Positions 9,356 to 17,625 are shown, counted from the first letter of the stretch. The stretch: DNA of 23,768 nucleotides from an uncultured Lachnospiraceae bacterium (GCA_900557385.1 USSP01000002.1:1-23768); one strand, 5' to 3'. Notes: a model not told the origin generated them from the sequence alone. Numbers and translations are program-made.

Positions 9356-10293
9356 AGCTTTCATTGATTGTTCCAAGCTATAACGAAGAGGAAAATGTGA
9401 AATCTTTTTACGAAGCGGTGAAAACTACTTTTGATGGGCAACCTTATGAGTATGAGATTATATTTGTTAATGACGGAAGCAAAGATTGTACCTTGAAAGA
9501 AATGAAAAAGCTCTACAAAGAGGATGAAGACCATGTAAGAATTATCAGTTTTTCAAGAAATTTCGGAAAAGAAGCTGCAATTTTAGCAGGGATGCGAAGA
9601 GCCTCGGGAGATTATGTGACACTGATTGATGCAGACTTGCAGCAACGACCGGAAATTGCAAGAGACATGGTAGTTTTTTTGGAACAACATGAAGAGTTTG
9701 ATTGTGTGGCAGCCTATCAGGAGAAAAGAAGAGAAAGCCATATATTGAAACTATTTAAAAAACTGTTCTATCATATCATGGACAGAACCAGCGATGTGAG
9801 ATTCGTAGATGGAGCCAGTGATTTCCGAACCTTTCGCAAGGCAATGGTGGAAACAATTATGGCGCTTCCAGAATACTTTCGATTTTCAAAGGGAATTTTT
9901 TCCTGGGTAGGTTATGAGACTTACTATATTCCTTATCAGGTTGAAGAAAGGAATGCAGGGAAATCAAAATGGAATTTCGTGAGTTTAGTCCGGTATGCTA
10001 TTGAAGGATTTATTTCGTTCTCTACATTTCCATTGAAAATTGCTACCTTTCTTGGCACATTGACATCAGGAGGTGCTATCCTATATTTAATTGTTGTAAT
10101 TTTTGAAAAATTACTTTATGACATTGATGTGCCGGGATATCCTACCATTATTAGTCTCATTCTGTTAATCGGAGGAATTCAGTTACTGATTCTAGGTATT
10201 ATGGGGGAGTATTTGTCCAGAATTTATGTAGAAGGTAAAAATCGACCTATTTATATTGAAAAAGAAGTATTGCTTGGGAGAAAAGAGGAATAA
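9352..10293 (+). CDS. GtrB-like GT2 glycosyltransferase (polyprenyl-phosphate sugar synthase)
   Basis: 313 residues; ATG 9352 overlaps the preceding stop (ATGA) and has AAGAGGA at 9336-9342. The N-terminal GT-A domain shows PSYNE (8-12), NDGS (40-43), FSRNFGKEAAILAG, and the metal motif DAD (93-95), with a distal ERNAGKSKW (199-207). Two hydrophobic segments at about 231-252 and 264-286 end the protein, followed by the GEYLSRIY signature. This is the architecture of GtrB and DPM1-like synthases, which transfer a sugar from a nucleotide donor to undecaprenyl phosphate at the cytoplasmic face. The product would feed GT-C type enzymes outside, and the GtrII pair upstream are obvious candidates. 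The next gene follows after 3 bp and encodes a sugar deacetylase, suggesting the sugar could be an N-acetylhexosamine. Confidence 0.9.
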   Translation: MKLSLIVPSYNEEENVKSFYEAVKTTFDGQPYEYEIIFVNDGSKDCTLKEMKKLYKEDEDHVRIISFSRNFGKEAAILAGMRRASGDYVTLIDADLQQRPEIARDMVVFLEQHEEFDCVAAYQEKRRESHILKLFKKLFYHIMDRTSDVRFVDGASDFRTFRKAMVETIMALPEYFRFSKGIFSWVGYETYYIPYQVEERNAGKSKWNFVSLVRYAIEGFISFSTFPLKIATFLGTLTSGGAILYLIVVIFEKLLYDIDVPGYPTIISLILLIGGIQLLILGIMGEYLSRIYVEGKNRPIYIEKEVLLGRKEE

Positions 10294-10296
10294 AGA

Positions 10297-11208
10297 GTGT
10301 TATTGATTCATGCGGATGATTATGGTGTTTCCTTACATGCATCAAGAGATATCGCGGAGTTGATTAGTAATAATCAATTAGACAGTACCAGTATCATACC
10401 CAATATGAGCTGTTATGAAACCAGTATTGATTTATTGAAAAAAGCTTTAAAAAAAAGTTCGCGAAAGGTGGAACTGGCAATTCATTTAAATCTTATGGAA
10501 GGACACTGCGTGGCAGAGAGCAGTAAGGTGCCTTGCCTGGTGGATCGGGATGGGTATTTTGTGAGAAGCTGGGGCGATTTACTCAAGGTGTCATATCAGA
10601 AAACGATACGGGAGAGCTGGAAGAAACAAATTAAGGAAGAAATACGTGCACAAATTAGGAGAGTACGGGATGATATGGAATCAAATATCTGTTTTCGCAT
10701 TGACAGTCATCAACATACTCACATGATTCCTGTAGTATGGGAAGCTCTGACAGAGGTATTGGAAGAAAATTTGATTCAGGTATCCTGCGTAAGAATTCCG
10801 GACGAGCCAATTCTCCCCTTTTTGGAAGAGAGAAAACATGTTTTATCCTATGGAATGCTTAATCCGGTGAAGCATATTTTACTGCATAGGTTGGCAAAAC
10901 ATGCGAAGAGGACGATGCCCCAATTTTACCAGGACTCGATGAAGTTTTGGGGTTTGCTGATGAGCGGGTGCATGGATGAAAAGCGCGTAGAGGCATTATC
11001 CCCGTATTTTCGGCGCTATGCCTTAGACAGAAAACAAGATATCGAAATGGTTTTCCATCCGGGTCAAACCCTTAAATCAGAGATTGGAAGAGAATATACA
11101 AAACAGGGATTCATTGATGATCATCTTTCTGCAAATCGCAGCATGGAGAAAAAAACGATTATGCAAATGGAGAGGATAAAAAATAGTCGAGGTGATGGAG
11201 TGTTATGA
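10297..11208 (+). CDS. YdjC/ChbG-family sugar deacetylase
   Basis: 303 residues from a GTG start with AGAGGAA ahead of it; only 3 bp separate it from the upstream GT2 and its stop overlaps the next ATG by 4 bp. Metal and catalytic motifs of the YdjC family are present in order: HADDYG (5-10), IHLNL (62-66), DSHQHTH (136-142), and FHPG near the C-terminus. The family removes acetyl groups from N-acetylated sugars; ChbG acts on chitooligosaccharides and Francisella NaxD acts on undecaprenyl-phosphate GalNAc. No signal peptide is visible, so it is cytoplasmic or peripheral to the membrane. Sandwiched between two polyprenyl-phosphate sugar synthases, a NaxD-like role on a lipid-linked N-acetylhexosamine is the most natural reading, but this is inference from order. 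Confidence 0.85.
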   Translation: MLLIHADDYGVSLHASRDIAELISNNQLDSTSIIPNMSCYETSIDLLKKALKKSSRKVELAIHLNLMEGHCVAESSKVPCLVDRDGYFVRSWGDLLKVSYQKTIRESWKKQIKEEIRAQIRRVRDDMESNICFRIDSHQHTHMIPVVWEALTEVLEENLIQVSCVRIPDEPILPFLEERKHVLSYGMLNPVKHILLHRLAKHAKRTMPQFYQDSMKFWGLLMSGCMDEKRVEALSPYFRRYALDRKQDIEMVFHPGQTLKSEIGREYTKQGFIDDHLSANRSMEKKTIMQMERIKNSRGDGVL

Positions 11209-12137
11209 AAGAAAAAATATCTTATGTAATTCCTTGCTATAGAAGTGAGGATACTATTGAAAAGGTCGTAGGGGATATTGGAAAGCTGATGGAAAACCTG
11301 TCTGACTACACTTACGAAATCGTTCTGGTCAATGATTGCTCTCCGGATAAGGTCTGGACAAAAATTGATGCCTTGTGCGAGCAGTATAGCTTTATCAAGG
11401 GAATTAATCTGGCGAAAAATTTTGGACAACATTCTGCGCTGATGGCAGGCTATAATATCTGTACAGGTGATTACGTGGTGACATTGGATGATGATGGACA
11501 GACACCGGTTGATCAGGTGGAAATCTTACTGGACAAGCTGCAGGAAGGATACGATGTAGTATATGCCAAATATACAGAACGGAAGGATAACTCTTTCCGA
11601 AAACTGGGAACCTGGATGAATAATCTTATGTTGACCACCATGGTAGGTAAACCCAAGAATATCAGTCTGACCAGTTTCTTTGTATGCCGCAGCTATGTTA
11701 TCAAAGAAATCTGTAATTATCGGAATGCCTTTCCTTATATCTGGGGGCTGGTGCTGCGAACGACCAAGAATATTGCCAATGCGACGATTGAACATCACGA
11801 ACGGGAAGAGGGGGAATCCGGTTATACACTTACCAAATTGCTTTCTCTGTGGATGAACGGATTCACTGCCTTTTCGATTAAACCTCTGCGAGTATCTGCT
11901 ATTTTGGGAGTTTTGTTTACGACCATTGGGGTGTTGGGTATTATTTTTACGGTAGTAAATAAACTGCTGCATCCGGAAATTATGGCAGGATATAGTTCCC
12001 TTATGACAGTCCTTCTCATTATTGGAGGAGTGGTGATGCTGTCCTTAGGACTGATTGGAGAGTATATCGGAAGAATTTATCTTTGCATCAATACAATGCC
12101 GCAGTTTGTCATCCGTGAGACCAAAAATTTGGAATGA
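11205..12137 (+). CDS. ArnC/GtrB-like GT2 glycosyltransferase (second polyprenyl-phosphate sugar synthase)
   Basis: 310 residues; ATG 11205 overlaps the YdjC stop (ATGA). GT-A motifs: PCYRSE (10-15), NDCSPD (43-48), and DDD (95-97). HEREEGESGYTL (198-209) resembles the ArnC subgroup signature, in which a Gly-x-Ser-Gly-Tyr-Thr segment precedes a Leu-rich amphipathic stretch. Two TM segments at about 231-251 and 263-286 and a GEYIGRIY motif close the protein. It should load a sugar onto undecaprenyl phosphate. Having two such synthases in one coupled block implies two different lipid-linked sugars or a divided role. It is the last plus-strand gene of the left operon; its stop lies 9 bp from the stop of the convergent membrane glycosyltransferase gene. 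Confidence 0.88.
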   Translation: MKEKISYVIPCYRSEDTIEKVVGDIGKLMENLSDYTYEIVLVNDCSPDKVWTKIDALCEQYSFIKGINLAKNFGQHSALMAGYNICTGDYVVTLDDDGQTPVDQVEILLDKLQEGYDVVYAKYTERKDNSFRKLGTWMNNLMLTTMVGKPKNISLTSFFVCRSYVIKEICNYRNAFPYIWGLVLRTTKNIANATIEHHEREEGESGYTLTKLLSLWMNGFTAFSIKPLRVSAILGVLFTTIGVLGIIFTVVNKLLHPEIMAGYSSLMTVLLIIGGVVMLSLGLIGEYIGRIYLCINTMPQFVIRETKNLE

Positions 12138-12146
12138 ATCAACCTT

Positions 12147-14042
12147 TTAGGGAACTGAAAAAGCTGTTTGGAATACAATCTGATTGGTGGAATCCACAAA
12201 ACATATCGTTGCATTCGATATATCTTCCTGATAAGGAATGACAAAGGAATAACCATATTCTAAAGTGGAATCGGTTCCCAGAGCAGCAGCTACATCGGGA
12301 CGATCTGCTTTTTGTGCGGTATAGTAAGTTCCGTTATTTTCCAGAAGAATGGTATCCCAGGGAAGTCCAGTAGGACTACTGCTCCATCCGCTGATATAGG
12401 TAGCATCGGCATCTTCCTGGGCATCATAGTGATCCACGGTATAGGATACCGGTTCGGATGCGGATTGATAGGATCTCCAGGGATTGTGATAGACATAATA
12501 TTCACCGCATTCTTTACCCTGAAATCCATATTGCGTTAAGAGAGCACCATATTCCGGATCTCTGTTAACCACCACATAAAGGGAATCTGCGTTGATGGTT
12601 TCCGGGAGATAATAATGCAGCCGACCTACATCAGCTCCTTGATTCTTATATTCAGATTGGGGCTGCAGAGTGGCGATGGCCCAATATATCCTTATTTTGT
12701 GTAAATCACTGAAATAAATATCCTGGTTTTCATCATATTCAATTTCATCAATATATTCTGCTGCCTCATTTAATTCACCCTCAAACAACCAGATTGGCCA
12801 GGTGTCCTCACGGTAGTCGACAAAGTAGTAATAGGTGAACTGTACAGAGCGGACAAGATAGAAAAGTGCCACAAAGTACAGAAGATATCGGACAATCCGC
12901 TGTTTATGCCGGCTGATGAAAAGTAATCCTTCTATTGCGATATATAAAACTGCAAAAAAGATAGCATTGACTTTATAAGTACAAAGATCAGAGGTAATGC
13001 AGGCAAGAGCAAATTCAGCCAAAAACCACAATAAAAGGATACTGGAAAGGCTGAAATCTTTGTTTCTCACATTAGAAGCGAATCTTCGTACAATAAGAAC
13101 GAATCCAATGGCAAAAAAGACAATAGTAGGAAGATACAGGTTAAAAAATCGCGTAACGGTATTGAAGCGATGCTGGTCGAATAAGAAAATGTCATGCAAT
13201 ACGATTTTAAAATTGGATAAGATAAAGGAAAGGGACATTTCGTTTGCCCTTTCGTTGTAACACCACAATCGAGTCAGGGTAAAAGGTCCAAACTTCGTGT
13301 CAGGCATTTCCAGCATATTAATAATATGAAAACCGATGAGGGGTGTGGCTAAAATTCCCAAAGGAATCGCAGTAAAAATCCATTTACGGAAACGAAATTT
13401 CCGAATCATGACCAGATAGATAACAGTCAGTAGAAGAAATAAGGGAAGAACCAGATGACTCAGAATATAGGTGTATAACACGAGTCCACCCCAGATGCCT
13501 GCCCCAATGTAGCAGCTTGTCTTATCAGTTGTGATGCCTTTTATTAGATAGTAAAGAAAAACCGTAGAGGCGGACAGCATCAGATTACAATCCAGTCCTA
13601 CACGAAACATCACTACAAAAACCGGCATGAAAGATATACCGGCTAAGAAGCAGTACTCCGGAAGCCTGTTGTCAAAATGAGCAAGACGAATCAACTTTAG
13701 TCCATAGACAGCAAAAATAATCATGGCAATAAAAATGGGCATGCGAATACTGAATAAGGACACTCCCATAACCCGAAAAAGCAGGGAGAGCAGAAAAGCA
13801 TAGGAAACACTTTGTCCACCGCCGAAATTGCGTAAATAAATGGGATTTGGTGTTCCTTCCCGGTCAGTTCCCAAATTTTCCAGACACCAGCCGTCATAAG
13901 CTGCTGCAGCTTCATCAATGCAGATCCCCCGCGGTATGGAAGAGAGGAATAGGCTGTGTGTGAGCAGAAAGCAGGTAAAAAGAAGGATGATAATCCAGTT
14001 TTGTTTCATAAAGGAAATTACTTTTGCTTTGTAGGAAGTCAT
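12147..14042 (-). CDS. GT39/PMT-like membrane glycosyltransferase with extracytoplasmic C-terminal domain
   Basis: 631 residues. I use the ATG at 14042 because AAGGAG (14054-14049 on this strand) lies 6 bp before it; a TTG 27 bp further upstream has no ribosome site. The first TM helix is followed by a loop with GICIDEAAAAYDGW, whose Asp43-Glu44 pair is the typical acidic motif of GT39/PMT and ArnT-like GT-C enzymes. About 10-12 TM segments reach residue 400, then roughly 220 residues form a soluble domain outside the membrane. Such enzymes move a sugar from a polyprenyl phosphate to a protein or glycan on the outer face. Its donor could come from the GT2 enzymes encoded next to it. It is transcribed alone, divergent from the deoxysugar operon. 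No terminator is visible in the 9-bp gap to the convergent gene. Confidence 0.82.
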   Translation of the reverse strand: MTSYKAKVISFMKQNWIIILLFTCFLLTHSLFLSSIPRGICIDEAAAAYDGWCLENLGTDREGTPNPIYLRNFGGGQSVSYAFLLSLLFRVMGVSLFSIRMPIFIAMIIFAVYGLKLIRLAHFDNRLPEYCFLAGISFMPVFVVMFRVGLDCNLMLSASTVFLYYLIKGITTDKTSCYIGAGIWGGLVLYTYILSHLVLPLFLLLTVIYLVMIRKFRFRKWIFTAIPLGILATPLIGFHIINMLEMPDTKFGPFTLTRLWCYNERANEMSLSFILSNFKIVLHDIFLFDQHRFNTVTRFFNLYLPTIVFFAIGFVLIVRRFASNVRNKDFSLSSILLLWFLAEFALACITSDLCTYKVNAIFFAVLYIAIEGLLFISRHKQRIVRYLLYFVALFYLVRSVQFTYYYFVDYREDTWPIWLFEGELNEAAEYIDEIEYDENQDIYFSDLHKIRIYWAIATLQPQSEYKNQGADVGRLHYYLPETINADSLYVVVNRDPEYGALLTQYGFQGKECGEYYVYHNPWRSYQSASEPVSYTVDHYDAQEDADATYISGWSSSPTGLPWDTILLENNGTYYTAQKADRPDVAAALGTDSTLEYGYSFVIPYQEDISNATICFVDSTNQIVFQTAFSVP

Positions 14043-14048
14043 GATTTG

Positions 14049-14054
14049 CTCCTT
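14049..14054 (-). promoter_or_regulatory. Ribosome binding site fixing the start at 14042
   Basis: AAGGAG on the minus strand, 6 bp upstream of ATG 14042, is the best Shine-Dalgarno match for this gene and excludes the longer TTG start. Confidence 0.75.
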
Positions 14055-14095
14055 ATTATTTGAACGCAAGGGAAATATCAGATGTCAACAGAAAT

Positions 14096-14124
14096 AAAAT
14101 AGCATAAAATCTGCGTGGAAACAA
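14096..14124 (-). promoter_or_regulatory. Candidate promoter for the minus-strand membrane glycosyltransferase
   Basis: On the minus strand TTGTTT (14124-14119) and TATTTT (14101-14096) are separated by 17 bp, and TGC directly before the -10 box makes an extended -10. The -35 match is partial. A perfect TTGACA also occurs closer to the gene but has no acceptable -10 at 16-18 bp. The assignment is by eye only. Confidence 0.4.
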
Positions 14125-14144
14125 GTCATAGAATATGCTATAAT
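14116..14144 (+). promoter_or_regulatory. Candidate sigma-A type promoter of the deoxysugar operon
   Basis: TGGAAA (14116-14121) and a perfect TATAAT (14139-14144) are 17 bp apart, with TGC just before the -10 giving an extended -10 promoter. The start codon at 14201 lies about 50 bp downstream of the expected transcription start, leaving a short leader with a GAGGGA ribosome site. Its -35 box overlaps the -35 box of the opposing promoter. Confidence 0.6.
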
Positions 14145-14200
14145 ATTACAGATTTTACGATATACGAATAGACTTTATGTGAATAATGTGAGGGACTTAA

Positions 14201-15589
14201 ATGACCTGGACACAAAAAGTAATAGAATCCTGGGCAAACCGTGAGGGAATCGCCAATTCCATGAGCGACCTGGAAGCCTGGATAAAAGAGTTAAATGCCA
14301 AAACCTATGTAAATATTCAAGAGTGCAGTATTAATTCCGGGAATATGTGGTTTTATGATGACTATAATGGGGAAGTGCTGAATCGTAAGAGAAGTTTTTT
14401 CTCCATTAAGGGAATGCGTTATTTCATCAACGATGAATTTATATCGGAGCAGCCTGTAATTTTGCAGTCGGAGATTGGTTATCTGGGGATCATCTGCAAA
14501 GAAATCGGAGGCGTCCTTCATTTTCTTATGCAGGCAAAGATTGAACCGGGAAATGTGAATTGTGTGCAGATTTCGCCAACACTGCAGGCTACCAAGAGTA
14601 ATTTTACCCGTGCCCACGGTGGAAATTTTCCGCCCTATTTTGAGTATTTCGAGCATGCGGAGCGGTATCATGTCATTTATGACCAGATCCAGTCCGAACA
14701 GGCAGCCAGATTTTACAGGAAGCGTAATCGAAATATGATTATGGCTGTGGATGAAGAGGTGGAAGTGCTTCCCAATTTCCGATGGATGACTCTGGGACAG
14801 ATTAAGCGTCTTATGGAAATTGATAATCTGGTGAATATGGACACCAGAACCGTATTAGCCGGGATTCCGTTGGTTACAGAGCATCTGAACAGTGAGGAAC
14901 GGGAGCAGATTAGAGCCTGCTTCCGTGATAAATCATTATATTTCTCTGTCTTTGAGGCAGAACCGGATAGATACCTGCCGGATATCTATCAGAAAATCAA
15001 CAACTACAAAATGTTTCATGAAGTGTCAGTGGTTACAGTTCCTCTGAATCAGCTGGTAGACTGGCGGGTAGATTCCTATGGAATCACCTGCAGAAAACAG
15101 GCAGATTTTATGGTTCGTTATTATGATATTGAGATTCATGGACGGGAGGTACGTAGATGGAATCAGCCCTTGTTTAAGGCGTTGGGGGAGGCTACCTTCG
15201 GTATGCTGACCAGAGTATTGGACGGTAAACGACAGTTTTTGGTGAAACTTAAGGCAGAAATCGGCTGCTTTGACAGTGTAGAACTGGGACCTGCCATTCA
15301 GTGGGAGGCTTCCCACGATCCGGCAAAGGATGATTTGGTAGAACGAGCCTTTCAAGAGTCTTTGAGAGAGGGAACAGGGATTCTGTGTAATGTTCTCCTG
15401 TCGGAAGAGGGTGGCAGATTTTTTCATGAACAGAACCGCAATGTCATCATTGATATTGGGGATAAGAATCTGGAATTGTTGCCGGAGGATTATTTGTGGG
15501 TGGATTACGGTACCTTGAATTATCTGGTGCAGGTCAATAACTGCCTGAACATCCAATTGAGAAATCTACTGGCTTTGATTAATCTATAG
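14201..15589 (+). CDS. NDP-hexose 2,3-dehydratase
   Basis: 462 residues from ATG 14201 with TGAGGGA upstream, the usual length for the family (EvaA, TylX3, SpnO). The protein is an internal duplication: ARFYRKRNRNMIM (169-181), followed by a VLPNFRWMTLGQIKRL stretch, is echoed near the C-terminus by GRFFHEQNRNVII and a LLPEDYLWVDYGTLNYL stretch. Family motifs SPTLQATKSNF (125-135), REVRRWNQPLF (315-325) and ELGPAIQWE (361-369) are present. The enzyme removes water across C2-C3 of an NDP-4-keto-6-deoxyhexose, the committed step to 2-deoxysugars; the unstable product needs a 3-ketoreductase, and the next gene supplies one. It is cytoplasmic and leads the operon behind a strong promoter candidate. 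The upstream thymidylyltransferase and 4,6-dehydratase are not in this window. Confidence 0.92.
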   Translation: MTWTQKVIESWANREGIANSMSDLEAWIKELNAKTYVNIQECSINSGNMWFYDDYNGEVLNRKRSFFSIKGMRYFINDEFISEQPVILQSEIGYLGIICKEIGGVLHFLMQAKIEPGNVNCVQISPTLQATKSNFTRAHGGNFPPYFEYFEHAERYHVIYDQIQSEQAARFYRKRNRNMIMAVDEEVEVLPNFRWMTLGQIKRLMEIDNLVNMDTRTVLAGIPLVTEHLNSEEREQIRACFRDKSLYFSVFEAEPDRYLPDIYQKINNYKMFHEVSVVTVPLNQLVDWRVDSYGITCRKQADFMVRYYDIEIHGREVRRWNQPLFKALGEATFGMLTRVLDGKRQFLVKLKAEIGCFDSVELGPAIQWEASHDPAKDDLVERAFQESLREGTGILCNVLLSEEGGRFFHEQNRNVIIDIGDKNLELLPEDYLWVDYGTLNYLVQVNNCLNIQLRNLLALINL

Positions 15590-15652
15590 AAATAAGGACA
15601 GAGTAACCCTCAAGGTATCATGCAGTATAAAAGGAAAGGTCGAGATTGTAAT

Positions 15653-16687
15653 ATGAATATAGGAATTATCTGTCCATCGGAAATTGCATTCCGGAGATTT
15701 ATGCCGGCACTGGAGAAGCTTCCCGGGTTACATTTCGCCGGGATTGGAGTAGGATCGAAAGAAGAGTGGTTCGGCGAACAGCTTCCGGCGGAGGAAACCA
15801 TAGAAAAAATACTGGGTGAGCAGAGAAAGAAAGCACAGGAATTTATCACACAGTATGGTGGCAGGATTTATGACAGTTACGAGAAACTGGTGACAGCAGA
15901 GCAGATTGATGCAGTATATATCCCCCTTCCCCCTGCACTGCACTATCAGTGGGCAAAAAAGGCATTGGAAACCGGAAAGCATGTATTGGTGGAGAAACCC
16001 TCCACGATAGCTGCGAAGGATACCGCGGAACTGGCAGCTCTGGCAGAAGGAAAGGGACTGGCACTTCATGAAAACTATATGTTTGCTTTCCATGAGCAGC
16101 TGGAAGCAATCCGGGAGACGGTGGCTTCCGGAGAACTGGGAGAGGTACGGCTGTACCGTGTATCCTTTGGATTCCCTAGAAGAGCGGCCAATGATTTCCG
16201 TTATAACAAGAAACTGGGTGGAGGTGCCTTGATTGATGCGGGAGGCTATACGTTGAAATATGCTTCCATGCTGCTGGGAGAAGACGCCAGGGTACGCTAT
16301 GCCCAGATGAACGGTCTGGAAGACTTTGAGGTGGATATTTATGGATCTGGAGCTCTGACGAATTCGGAGGGTGTGACGGTACAGATTGCCTATGGAATGG
16401 ACAATAACTATAAATGCGAATTAGAGGTATGGGGAAGCAAGGGATGTCTGTATACGGGACGTGTGCTGACTGCACCGGCTGGATTCGTGCCGGAAATGGT
16501 GATTCGGAAAGGAAACGAGGAAGAAGTGCGGAAACTTCCTGCAGATGATGCCTTTGGCAAGTCTCTCCACAGATTTATGGAATGTGTACAAAATCCGGAG
16601 ACACGGCAAAAAAATTACAAGGAGCTGGTACGACAGGCAGAACTTGTGGATGAATTCCGTAGACAGGCAGCAGAGCAGCAGGATTAA
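15653..16687 (+). CDS. Gfo/Idh/MocA oxidoreductase, probable NDP-3,4-diketo-2,6-dideoxyhexose 3-ketoreductase
   Basis: 344 residues from ATG 15653; an in-frame ATG at 15620 would add an 11-residue basic extension before the first Rossmann strand, so I prefer 15653 (AAGGAAAGG lies about 12 bp upstream). The N-terminus MNIGIICPSEIAFRRFMPAL carries the reductase-type start seen in KijD10-like 3-ketoreductases, EKP is at 114-116 in VLVEKPSTIA, and GGGALIDAGGY with its Asp follows in the substrate domain. The family uses NAD(P)H. Directly behind a 2,3-dehydratase, it is expected to reduce the C3 ketone formed by that enzyme, the known pairing in deoxysugar pathways. Stereochemistry at C3 cannot be read from sequence. 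It is 11 bp upstream of the SDR gene. Confidence 0.87.
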   Translation: MNIGIICPSEIAFRRFMPALEKLPGLHFAGIGVGSKEEWFGEQLPAEETIEKILGEQRKKAQEFITQYGGRIYDSYEKLVTAEQIDAVYIPLPPALHYQWAKKALETGKHVLVEKPSTIAAKDTAELAALAEGKGLALHENYMFAFHEQLEAIRETVASGELGEVRLYRVSFGFPRRAANDFRYNKKLGGGALIDAGGYTLKYASMLLGEDARVRYAQMNGLEDFEVDIYGSGALTNSEGVTVQIAYGMDNNYKCELEVWGSKGCLYTGRVLTAPAGFVPEMVIRKGNEEEVRKLPADDAFGKSLHRFMECVQNPETRQKNYKELVRQAELVDEFRRQAAEQQD

Positions 16688-16698
16688 GGAGCAGAAAG

Positions 16699-17604
16699 AT
16701 GAAGGTTAGGAAAATTGCGATCATTGGAGCAAACGGGTATATTGCCAGAAATCTGATTTATCAGTTACAGAAGGAAAAGCCGGATGTTCAACTGGAATTG
16801 TATGATTTGGCAGAGAAACATGTAGATGGAGCAGGACACTACCACTGTGTCAATGTTTTGGAAGAGAATCTGGAACAGAAGGTAGATTTTTCTTGTGACA
16901 TTCTTTATATGTTTGCGGGAAAGACAGGGAGCGAGAAGGGCTTTGATGAGTATGAGGTTTTTCTTGATACCAATGAAAGGGCTCTCTTAAATGTGCTGAA
17001 TGCATATCGCAGAAGCCATTCCAAAGCTAAGTTGATTTTTCCCTCCACCCGCCTTGTATACAAAGGAAAAGAGGGGGCGCTGCGGGAGGATGCGGAGAAG
17101 GAATTCAAGACAATCTACGCCATCAATAAGTTTGCCTGCGAGCAGTATTTGAAGCAGTATCACGAGGTGTATGGAGTAGAATATTGTACCTTCCGTATTT
17201 GTCTGCCCTATGGAACCCTGATTCCGGATGCAACCTCCTATGGTACTGCAGAATTTATGCTGGGCAGAGCCACCAAGGGAGAGAACATTTCCTTGTATGG
17301 TGATGGCTCTGTGCGGAGAACCTTAACCTATATGGGTGATTTGTGTGAAATTTTGATACAGGGCGCCTTCAGCGACAGCTGTGTCAATGATGTCTATAAC
17401 ATTGGAGGAGAAGATTATAGTCTGCGGGAAATGGCAGAACTGATTGCCAGGAAGTATCAGGTAGGCGTTACTTATGTAGATTATCCGGAAGTGGCACTTA
17501 AGATTGAGTCAGGCAGCACCGTGTTTGATGACACGAAACTAAAGGAAAAAATTCCGGTGGAATATCACATGACTTTCCGGGAATGGTGTGGTTGTGAAAA
17601 ATAG
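16699..17604 (+). CDS. Extended SDR, NAD(P)-dependent sugar epimerase/reductase (candidate 4-ketoreductase)
   Basis: 301 residues; ATG follows AAGGAGCAGAAAG, a good ribosome site. The Rossmann motif GANGYIA occupies 10-16, an active-site Ser is at 115 in FPSTRLVY, and YxxxK is Tyr139-Lys143. The C-terminal half has the sugar-nucleotide binding features of the family (YGDGSVRRTLTY, VYNIGGEDYSLREM). Acting on a nucleotide sugar after the 2,3-dehydratase and 3-ketoreductase, reduction of the C4 ketone is the step still needed to complete a 2,6-dideoxyhexose, so I suggest that role. A UDP-sugar 4-epimerase role is the alternative. The gene is cytoplasmic, and the GT4 start follows by about 20 bp. 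Confidence 0.8.
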   Translation: MKVRKIAIIGANGYIARNLIYQLQKEKPDVQLELYDLAEKHVDGAGHYHCVNVLEENLEQKVDFSCDILYMFAGKTGSEKGFDEYEVFLDTNERALLNVLNAYRRSHSKAKLIFPSTRLVYKGKEGALREDAEKEFKTIYAINKFACEQYLKQYHEVYGVEYCTFRICLPYGTLIPDATSYGTAEFMLGRATKGENISLYGDGSVRRTLTYMGDLCEILIQGAFSDSCVNDVYNIGGEDYSLREMAELIARKYQVGVTYVDYPEVALKIESGSTVFDDTKLKEKIPVEYHMTFREWCGCEK

Positions 17605-17625
17605 TGTAAAGGTGTGGGAATTACG

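Noticed and set aside
11526..11972. Minus-strand open frame of 148 codons inside the ArnC-like GT2 gene
   Set aside because: It is antisense to a clear GT2 with a DDD motif and has no recognisable domain or ribosome site.
12121..12132. Small palindrome CCAAAAATTTGG as a terminator
   Set aside because: The stem is only about 5 A/T-rich base pairs with no T run; too weak.
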